Below the pieces are notes generated by a model that ran no database searches, was not told the DNA's origin, and saw only the letters and a list, made by a program, of their open reading frames with translations. DNA of 5,404 bases. Origin: Bacteroidota bacterium. GTDB taxonomy: Bacteria; Bacteroidota; Rhodothermia; Rhodothermales; UBA10348. The stretch's first letter is position 1; the number at the start of each line of letters is the position of its first letter. The position numbers were made by a program, and so were the translations under genes. Below, in pieces: positions 1 to 5,404 of this stretch. The DNA lies in the NCBI GenBank assembly GCA_004356265.1, contig SMXK01000194.1:1-5404 (forward strand). The letters run 5' to 3'.

Positions 1-602
1 ACATTATTAAAGCCGTCCGTACAGTTACCAGGTTCGAATCTGAACGGGTAATCGTTGCCTTTGAAGCCAACGGGCGCGAAATCGATCAGGAGCGAGCCGT
101 CCAATTTATGGCACGGCAAAGACGCACCTTCCGACCTGAGCTGGTTCGAATGATGGAATCGTTCGGCTTTCCGGGCGTTGACAATTTCCAGTGGGATCAG
201 ATTATTGAGGCTACTGAAATTGAAAGGGATGGACAAGATTTTTTACGAGTCGCCGGAAGATTGGAGTTGCCGGAACGGCTCGGTCCGCCGGATGGCTGGC
301 GCCCGGGCGGCCCGCCTGGCGGAGCACCAGATGGTCGTCCGCCAAGAGGGCTGCCGGAAAGATTTTTTACAGCATGGTTTACGGTTACCGACTTCAGATT
401 ACATGAGACCAGAGTTGAGATTCCACTTCCGGGTCGATTTTCACTCGTGATCTCAACGACGTATACCAGCATTGACGGTATTGATGCCCCATCGAAAAGA
501 ATTATCCAGGGCACCATTCCCATTCGTCGTCGTAACCGGGTCTATTCGGTTCAGTTCAAGCAGGTCTTGAATTACTCCGACTATGTTTTTCACCTGAACT
601 GA
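1..602 (+). CDS. Unrecognised protein with Pro/Gly-rich loop, 3' part only
   Basis: I do not recognise this family. The frame is open from the left edge (first full codon at base 3) to a TGA at 600-602, giving 199 visible residues with the true N-terminus outside the window. An in-frame ATG at 108 could be called as a start. However, the 35 codons before it look coding (for example the alternating strand-like RVIVAFEANGREI), so I treat the gene as 5'-truncated. The visible part is charged and Arg-rich early on. It then has a Pro/Gly-rich stretch (visible residues 94-118, bases 282-356), and after that alternating hydrophobic/polar segments that look like beta strands (FFTAWFTVTDF, RFSLVISTTY, RVYSVQFKQVLNY). 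No membrane segment or catalytic motif is visible, and a signal peptide cannot be judged. A mostly beta-sheet, possibly exported protein is a guess. The Nudix gene follows 19 bp downstream on the same strand, so the two may be co-transcribed. Confidence 0.75.
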   Translation, partial: IIKAVRTVTRFESERVIVAFEANGREIDQERAVQFMARQRRTFRPELVRMMESFGFPGVDNFQWDQIIEATEIERDGQDFLRVAGRLELPERLGPPDGWRPGGPPGGAPDGRPPRGLPERFFTAWFTVTDFRLHETRVEIPLPGRFSLVISTTYTSIDGIDAPSKRIIQGTIPIRRRNRVYSVQFKQVLNYSDYVFHLN

Positions 603-621
603 CCCACGTACCCGGTACTTC

Positions 622-1275
622 ATGAGTGCGCCCAATCTCTTTCAGCAATTCGCTGAAGAGCTGACCCAGCGTCTGTTGCGTCCCTTGCCCGGTGCCCTGG
701 CGCACGACCGAATGGCGCCGCCCATGAGGCGCTCATTCCCTATGGATCCAGATACGATAGCAAAAAGCAGCGAGGCGGCTGTTCTGGCACTTTTCTTTCC
801 CGCCGAGTCAACATCGGACACTGCAGAACTTCTATTGACTGTTCGGCCCGAGGGAATGAGCAATCATGGGGGGCAGGTAGCGTTTCCGGGAGGACGACGA
901 GAATCAAACGAGTCTCTACAGGAAACTGCTCTGCGTGAGACGGAAGAAGAAGTGTTTATTCAAGCGTCAATTATCAGGATCGCCGGAGCTCTCACTCCGC
1001 TATATATTCCGCCGTCGAATTTCTATGTACACCCTTTTGTCGGATTCTTAGATCATCGACCGGATCTGTCGGTCACGAGCGAGGAAATAGCGCGTTGTTT
1101 CGGTGTTCCCGTCTCGCGTCTGATTGACCCTGATGTATCGCGCATCACTCCTCAAAAATGGAATGGGGAATTTCATGACCTTCCCTACTTCGCGCTGGGT
1201 GGCGAATTCGTGTGGGGTGCGACGGCGATGATACTGGCTGAGCTCACCGATTCACTACCGGTGCGTTCTACCTGA
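622..1275 (+). CDS. Nudix hydrolase, CoA pyrophosphatase type (NudL/YeaB-like)
   Basis: Predicted cytosolic, metal-dependent hydrolase of 217 residues. Enzymes of this subgroup cleave coenzyme A or its derivatives to 3',5'-ADP and 4'-phosphopantetheine. The sequence shows the subgroup-specific motif just before the Nudix box (residues 70-91, LLLTVRP...HGGQVAFPGG). The Nudix box itself spans 91-113: G91, E97, R105-E106 and E109-E110 are in place for metal binding. The usual glycine at box position 22 is Phe112; related CoA pyrophosphatases also often lack it. The N-terminal 'PLPG..AH..MAPPMRR' stretch (21-37) and the C-terminal 'FVWGATAMILAEL' (196-208) also fit the family, which supports the ATG at 622 and a full-length protein. 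There is no clear Shine-Dalgarno sequence. Family assignment is firm. The exact substrate is inferred, and another nucleotide diphosphate derivative is possible. Confidence 0.93.
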   Translation: MSAPNLFQQFAEELTQRLLRPLPGALAHDRMAPPMRRSFPMDPDTIAKSSEAAVLALFFPAESTSDTAELLLTVRPEGMSNHGGQVAFPGGRRESNESLQETALRETEEEVFIQASIIRIAGALTPLYIPPSNFYVHPFVGFLDHRPDLSVTSEEIARCFGVPVSRLIDPDVSRITPQKWNGEFHDLPYFALGGEFVWGATAMILAELTDSLPVRST

Positions 1276-1283
1276 TTGAGAGC

Positions 1284-2708
1284 TCAGACGCCCAATTGCC
1301 TGATTGTGTCTTCCACGCTGGCTACGGCAAGTTCGGTTGACGACGCTTCGGCATAGATTCGAAGCACCGGTTCCGTACCCGATGGGCGAATAAGTACCCA
1401 CCCCTCTGCGGTGCGATGTTTGACCCCGTCGGTTGTATCCACCGACTCCACCTTCAACTTCGCTATCTCCGACAAACCACCGGAAGAACGAAGAAGCTCA
1501 AGCGCTGCCTCTTTGGCTTCCGGGCTCGTATGCACATCTACGCGGTGATACCCGAAAAATCCGAAATCTTCTTCCAGTTCGGCTACGAGTGTAGACAAAT
1601 ATTTACCGCGCCGGGACATCATCTCCAGAATCAACATTCCGATGTAAATACCATCTCGTTCTGGCAAATGGCCTTTTACTGCCATCCCACCGGACTCCTC
1701 ACCCCCGACAAGCACGTCATGTTCCAGCATGTAGCCGCCGATATACTTGAATCCGATGGGGGTCGTATGTACGTGCAGGCCATACTTTTTGCCCATTACA
1801 TCAAGCATATCGGTCGTGGACAATGTTTTTACAATGTCGCCCGTCTGTCCTTTGTCCTCATGTAAAAAACGAATCAGAAGGGCCAATAATTTGTGCGAAT
1901 CTACAAACTGTCCCTTCTCGTCGAACATCCCAATTCGGTCCGCATCGCCGTCGTTAGCAATGCCTGCCGAGCAGCCTTCCTCGACGACCATGGCGGACAA
2001 CCCGGCCAGGTTTTTTTCTATCGGTTCCGGGGCATTGCCTCCAAATCCAGGGTTAATTTCCGATCGCATTTCGATCACGGTGTCCGGTCCGAGAAGATCC
2101 GTGAACATGCCCTGACCTGCGCCAAACATGGCGTCGTGACCCAGCCTGAGACCCGCATCCCGGATAACGTCCAGATCCACTTTTTCCCTGATCATGTCGA
2201 GATAAAGCTTACGGAAATTATGAAGCTTGATGATCCCGGTGTCTATGTACGATGAAAATGTCCCGGGATCGGCAAAGTCATGGTCTGGTGGTGGAATTTC
2301 TTTTTCCACCGCGTCAATCATTTCAGGCAGCGCAGACCCGCCGTACGGGCCCTTGATCTTGAATCCATTATATATGGCCGGATTGTGACTGGCGGTGATT
2401 ACGATCCCCGCATCACAACCCAACTCAAGGGTCATGTAACTCACAGCAGGAGTGGCTGCAATGTCATCTGAAAAGTGAACCACGATGCCTCTTGAAGCAA
2501 ATACGCTCGCGGCATGCTCTGAAAAGGCGCGGCCAAGAAATCGTGTGTCGTGCCCCAGCGTTACAGACGGTTCGGGCCCGGCCGTATTCAGAAGCCACGA
2601 CGCTGTCGCATGTACTACGCGGGCAAGATTGTCAAAGGTATAGTCCCTGGCGATGATTGCACGCCATCCGTCGGTGCCAAACGTAATAGTATCGTGTGAG
2701 CGAGGCAT
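1284..2708 (-). CDS. Phosphoglucomutase/phosphomannomutase family protein (alpha-D-phosphohexomutase)
   Basis: Predicted cytosolic, Mg-dependent enzyme of 474 residues that moves phosphate between C1 and C6 of a hexose through a phosphoserine intermediate. All four signature loops are intact. They are the catalytic serine loop TASHNP (105-110, Ser107), the metal loop DGDADR (253-258), the sugar-specificity loop GGEESGG (335-341), and the phosphate-binding loop RPSGTEP (441-447) in the C-terminal domain. The N-terminus (FGTDGWRAIIA, 10-20) resembles a phosphoglucomutase-like subgroup of uncertain substrate. The GEESGG loop and TASHNP argue against phosphoglucosamine mutase (GlmM), which usually has SASHNP. 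Glucose-1-phosphate/glucose-6-phosphate is the likeliest substrate, with mannose phosphates also possible. Length is normal and no frame is broken. The ATG at 2708 lies 23 bp after the recN stop, with only an A-rich ATAAGA before it, so it is probably translated from a shared recN transcript. Confidence 0.93.
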   Translation of the reverse strand: MPRSHDTITFGTDGWRAIIARDYTFDNLARVVHATASWLLNTAGPEPSVTLGHDTRFLGRAFSEHAASVFASRGIVVHFSDDIAATPAVSYMTLELGCDAGIVITASHNPAIYNGFKIKGPYGGSALPEMIDAVEKEIPPPDHDFADPGTFSSYIDTGIIKLHNFRKLYLDMIREKVDLDVIRDAGLRLGHDAMFGAGQGMFTDLLGPDTVIEMRSEINPGFGGNAPEPIEKNLAGLSAMVVEEGCSAGIANDGDADRIGMFDEKGQFVDSHKLLALLIRFLHEDKGQTGDIVKTLSTTDMLDVMGKKYGLHVHTTPIGFKYIGGYMLEHDVLVGGEESGGMAVKGHLPERDGIYIGMLILEMMSRRGKYLSTLVAELEEDFGFFGYHRVDVHTSPEAKEAALELLRSSGGLSEIAKLKVESVDTTDGVKHRTAEGWVLIRPSGTEPVLRIYAEASSTELAVASVEDTIRQLGV

Positions 2709-2731
2709 TCTTATGTCGTTGAGGGTGTAAA

Positions 2732-4522
2732 TCAGGCCTTGATCAACTCACGGGCGCTCTCGAGCGCGGCCTCCGTGATAGCTTCTCCACTAATTAACGT
2801 CGCAATCTCTATTTGTCGCTCTTGATCATCCAGTTTTATAATAGAAGTTTCAGTTCCATTTTCGTCAGACTTCTTGGAGACCAGGAAGTGATGTGTACCA
2901 CGAGCTGCAACTTGGGGCAAGTGCGTTATAACGAGTAATTGATGGTCCTTCGAAATGGCGTCTAACCTCTCGCCAACACGATGGGCAATTGCACCTGATA
3001 TCCCTGCATCTATTTCGTCAAACACAAGAACCGGAACACCTTCTGTACCGGCGGCAAGCACGGCTTTCAACGCCAGCATTATCCTGCTTATTTCACCGCC
3101 TGATGCCACGCGGCCCAGGACGGTGAGCGGCTCGCCCGCATTAGCAGACAGTAAAAACTCTATCGTATCGATACCTGACGGACCGGCCTGGAAATTAGAC
3201 TTTGAATTGGGGCTCGGATGCAGGTTCCGGGTCGGGTCCAGCGTCGTCGGACTCTGGGTCGGGTCCGGACTCGTGCTCGGGTTCGACGAAATCGATGCGG
3301 GTTCTGATATCCAGCCGTCTATCCGTTCTTCTTGCGTAATGGAAACCGCAAACCTGGCATCCTGCATGCCTAAAACTTGCAGTTGTTCTACAACGCGTTT
3401 TTCAATTTCAATCGAGATTTGTTCTCTGCTGCGGGTCAACTCCCAGGCGTGCAGGGTCATTTTTTCGCATACGTCCGACAGCTCAGATTCGATTTTTTGG
3501 AGCGCACCGTCCAGATTCGATACGATCTCATACTCATTTCCAATCTCTTCGCGGTAGGCGAGGACAGCCTCCAACGTGCCGCCGTATCTTCGACAAAGCA
3601 CATCTAAATCAGATAATCGCTGACGCTTAGTTTCAAGGCCCGAAGAGTCAAATTCGATCTTGCCATGATAATCTTGCAGGGTCGAGGAGACTTCGTCGAC
3701 TGATATTCGAGCAGACTCAAGTTCATTTGAAAGAGCCTCGAACGCTGGATCGACTTGGACAAGCTCCAGAATCGCCTTTCGAGCAGCCGCCAGTTTTTCC
3801 AGTACCGAAGCATCTGAACCATACAGGTCTTCAAACACTTGCCCCGTAACCGAATACAAAGACTCTGCATTTTCTACGATGTTTATTTCGGCTTCGATCT
3901 TCCCGATTTCGCCCGGTACCGGACCTACCAAATCGATCTCCTCTATTTGAAAAGCGAGCACATCAACGCGGTCAGCCTGCTCGACAGCACTGCTCAGAAT
4001 CGATTGCTTTTCCTCGTCCAACAATACTGCCTTCGAATAAACAGCTCGATAGGCGTCTATAACGGCACCATAGTTTCCCATCGCATCTACCATCGGACCG
4101 TGCGAACCCGATCGAAGCAACGACTGATGTTCATGCTGTCCATGAAGATCAACAAGGCCCCCGGCGATTTTTCGAAGCTGAGCCAGCGATGCCGGTGAGT
4201 CATTGATAAAAGCACGACTTTGCGCTTCCCGGATTTCTCTTCGCAGGATCAGTTCAGGCTCAATATCAAACCCCTCTTCCCGCAATAATTCGATAAGCTC
4301 GTCTCGACCTGAGATGTCAAAAATACCCTCGACAACCGCTTTGCGCGCCCCGGTACGAATAGATCCGGACTGAGCTCGGTCTCCGAGAATCAACTTCAGT
4401 CCTCCGATCAGAATAGACTTTCCGGCTCCGGTTTCTCCCGTAATAATATTTAACCCCGGCCCGAACTCTACTTCTATCTCCCGGATAAGGGCATAATCTC
4501 TTATGTAGAGTGATTTAAGCAC
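2732..4522 (-). CDS. recN: DNA repair protein RecN
   Basis: SMC-like ABC ATPase that acts early in recombinational repair of DNA double-strand breaks, on the nucleoid. Numbering from the GTG at 4522 (596 residues): N-terminal head with Walker A GETGAGKS (29-36) and the RecN-typical DLHGQHEH (125-132); a long Glu/Lys/Leu-rich helical region (about 145-385) expected to form the coiled coil; then the C-terminal head with ABC signature ASGGEISR (473-480), Walker B LVFDE (499-503) and switch histidine ITHL (His534). No ATG begins the frame. The open frame starts after a TAG at 4544-4546, leaving TTG at 4537 and GTG at 4522. I prefer GTG because the product then begins MLKSLYIRDYALI, like typical RecN proteins; the TTG start adds five residues (601). 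The protein is longer than the usual 550-570 residues because of a Ser/Pro/Thr-rich insertion at about 406-443. It follows secA by 34 bp. Confidence 0.96.
   Translation of the reverse strand: MLKSLYIRDYALIREIEVEFGPGLNIITGETGAGKSILIGGLKLILGDRAQSGSIRTGARKAVVEGIFDISGRDELIELLREEGFDIEPELILRREIREAQSRAFINDSPASLAQLRKIAGGLVDLHGQHEHQSLLRSGSHGPMVDAMGNYGAVIDAYRAVYSKAVLLDEEKQSILSSAVEQADRVDVLAFQIEEIDLVGPVPGEIGKIEAEINIVENAESLYSVTGQVFEDLYGSDASVLEKLAAARKAILELVQVDPAFEALSNELESARISVDEVSSTLQDYHGKIEFDSSGLETKRQRLSDLDVLCRRYGGTLEAVLAYREEIGNEYEIVSNLDGALQKIESELSDVCEKMTLHAWELTRSREQISIEIEKRVVEQLQVLGMQDARFAVSITQEERIDGWISEPASISSNPSTSPDPTQSPTTLDPTRNLHPSPNSKSNFQAGPSGIDTIEFLLSANAGEPLTVLGRVASGGEISRIMLALKAVLAAGTEGVPVLVFDEIDAGISGAIAHRVGERLDAISKDHQLLVITHLPQVAARGTHHFLVSKKSDENGTETSIIKLDDQERQIEIATLISGEAITEAALESARELIKA
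3229..3282 (-). repeat. Short in-frame direct repeats inside the recN linker insertion
   Basis: On the plus strand the 11-mer GGGTCGGGTCC occurs at 3229-3239 and again at 3256-3266, exactly 27 bases (nine codons) apart. Its core TCGGGT recurs at 3277-3282, a further 18 bases on. CGGACTC is also repeated 18 bases apart, at 3248-3254 and 3266-3272. All spacings are multiples of nine, so the repeats keep the recN frame; the protein shows DPTQ and DPTR nine residues apart. This looks like a degenerate nine-base-periodic expansion within the Ser/Pro/Thr-rich insertion encoded by 3194-3307. Confidence 0.6.
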
Positions 4523-4556
4523 AGTTTGGGGTATCAATAAAATCTAGCGGATACTT

Positions 4557-5404
4557 CTACCGGCCGTGACAGTGTTTGAATTTCTTTCCACTGCCACATG
4601 GGCACGGATCATTACGACCCACTTTTTCTTCCGTTGTAACCGGCGCCCTTTTCGCTGTTGGATCTCGATCGGCTCCCTCATTTCGGCCAGACGACTTAAT
4701 GTCATACGATGAAGAAGCGGCAGCGTGGCGAGCACGTGCTTTGTTCGGGTCTAGTCTGCGCTGGGCCGGACGTGAACTGGCGGTCGGTTTCCGATCCACC
4801 AGTGGACCGGCCCGGAATACAAATGACACCACATCTTCGCCTATTGATTCGATCATCTCAGCAAACAGTTTGAAAGCCTCCATCTTGTATTCGATGACCG
4901 GATCGCGCTGCCCATAGGCCCGTAGCCCGATGCCTTCCTTTACTTCGTCCAGGTTTCGAAGATGCTCGGTCCACCTCGCATCAATGATCGACAACATGGC
5001 CGAGCGTTCCATTGCATCGTTAACTTCCTGCCCTTCGCTACTCACGGCCAGTTCGACTGGCACCACGGCCCTCAAGATCCTGGTCCCGTCGGTAAAATCA
5101 ACGAATACCTTTTCGGGCTTCCGCTCGTCATCCGACTCCATCATCTGTTTCATGCTGGCAAGAAACGGTTTAGCCAACGCAGATCGTTTCTGGTCGTACA
5201 TTTCGTTGGCCGACTCAAAAACTCGGTCCGCAAGCCCTTCTTCACCGAGACTGGCAATCGTTTCGAGATCTACTTCGAAATCAAGAGCAATAGTGCGCAG
5301 CAGTTCGTCACGCATTTCGTTGAACGTGCCGTCGGCGAAGTGATTTTTTGCCATTTCGTCGATCATGGACTGCAACATGTCCATCAGTTCGCCGCGCATG
5401 CGCT
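4557..5404 (-). CDS. secA: Protein translocase subunit SecA, C-terminal part
   Basis: ATPase motor that drives unfolded preproteins through the SecYEG channel at the inner membrane. Only the last 282 codons or so are present; the frame runs off the right edge, so the ATG at 5399 is internal and the motor domains lie outside the window. Numbering from that Met: helical wing/scaffold sequence comes first. It is followed by the hallmark scaffold motif (IIDARWTEHLRNLDEV at 138-153, then GIGLRAYGQRDP and EYKMEAFKLFAEM to about 182). A basic, low-complexity linker (about 200-260) leads to a C-terminal SEC-C zinc motif with Cys266, Cys268, Cys277 and His278, which in SecA binds zinc and contacts SecB or phospholipid/ribosome. 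A segment at about 97-130 (VFVDFTDG...) precedes the scaffold motif and is not typical of proteobacterial SecA. The stop is TAG at 4557-4559. No terminator hairpin separates it from recN. Confidence 0.97.
   Translation of the reverse strand, partial: RMRGELMDMLQSMIDEMAKNHFADGTFNEMRDELLRTIALDFEVDLETIASLGEEGLADRVFESANEMYDQKRSALAKPFLASMKQMMESDDERKPEKVFVDFTDGTRILRAVVPVELAVSSEGQEVNDAMERSAMLSIIDARWTEHLRNLDEVKEGIGLRAYGQRDPVIEYKMEAFKLFAEMIESIGEDVVSFVFRAGPLVDRKPTASSRPAQRRLDPNKARARHAAASSSYDIKSSGRNEGADRDPTAKRAPVTTEEKVGRNDPCPCGSGKKFKHCHGR

Noticed and set aside
608..618. Short palindrome GTACC-C-GGTAC three bases before the Nudix start codon, considered as an operator
   Set aside because: Only 5-bp arms, no second copy in the window and no regulator gene nearby; this length is expected by chance.
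1245..1263. CACCG/CGGTG hairpin near the end of the Nudix gene, considered as a terminator
   Set aside because: Five-base stem within coding sequence and no following T-run.
1416..2255. Several plus-strand open frames opposite the phosphohexomutase gene
   Set aside because: They overlap one another and the intact enzyme gene, and have Cys/His/Ser-rich, non-protein-like composition.
2955..3557. 200-codon open frame on the plus strand opposite recN
   Set aside because: It lies entirely antisense to intact RecN, which has all its motifs. Its Ser/Arg-rich translation shows no family motif and looks like a shadow of the recN frame.
4538..4556. Search for a promoter between secA and recN (including the Bacteroidota TAnnTTTG element)
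   Set aside because: No matching element found in the gap on the recN strand; recN is more simply explained as read from the secA transcript or from a promoter inside secA that I cannot identify.
4576..5343. Two plus-strand open frames (113 and 137 codons) opposite secA
   Set aside because: Both are antisense to the conserved SecA C-terminus, are Ser-rich, and carry no recognisable motif.

Overview
This 5.4-kb window is gene-dense bacterial chromosome with two converging gene blocks. The plus strand carries the 3' end of an unrecognised gene (1-602), followed 19 bp later by a CoA-pyrophosphatase-type Nudix hydrolase (622-1275). The minus strand reads secA (3' part only, 4557-5404), then recN (2732-4522), then an alpha-D-phosphohexomutase (1284-2708). 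Only short gaps separate these three genes, so they could be co-transcribed. The two blocks meet tail to tail with 8 bp between stop codons. There is no intergenic stretch over 40 bp, and I see no RNA gene, mobile element or CRISPR array.

The likely source is a member of the Bacteroidota/Rhodothermota side of the FCB group. The evidence is indirect. None of the visible start codons has a convincing Shine-Dalgarno sequence, which is usual in that group. The SecA fragment has an extra 'FTDG' segment before the helical scaffold motif, which I associate with Bacteroidota-type SecA. However, its scaffold motif keeps the general bacterial form (GIGLRAYGQRDP), so a lineage outside the classical Bacteroidia, such as Rhodothermia or Balneolia, fits best. 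This placement is an inference from memory of the families, not from a search.

The recognised genes are housekeeping functions: protein export (SecA), double-strand-break repair (RecN), sugar-phosphate interconversion (phosphohexomutase) and nucleotide/CoA clean-up (Nudix). They share no obvious pathway. I do not see a new defence, mobile or biosynthetic system here. The features most worth a second look are a Ser/Pro/Thr-rich, repeat-built insertion in RecN just before its C-terminal ATPase head, the unrecognised protein at the left edge with a Pro/Gly-rich loop, and the SecA segment noted above.
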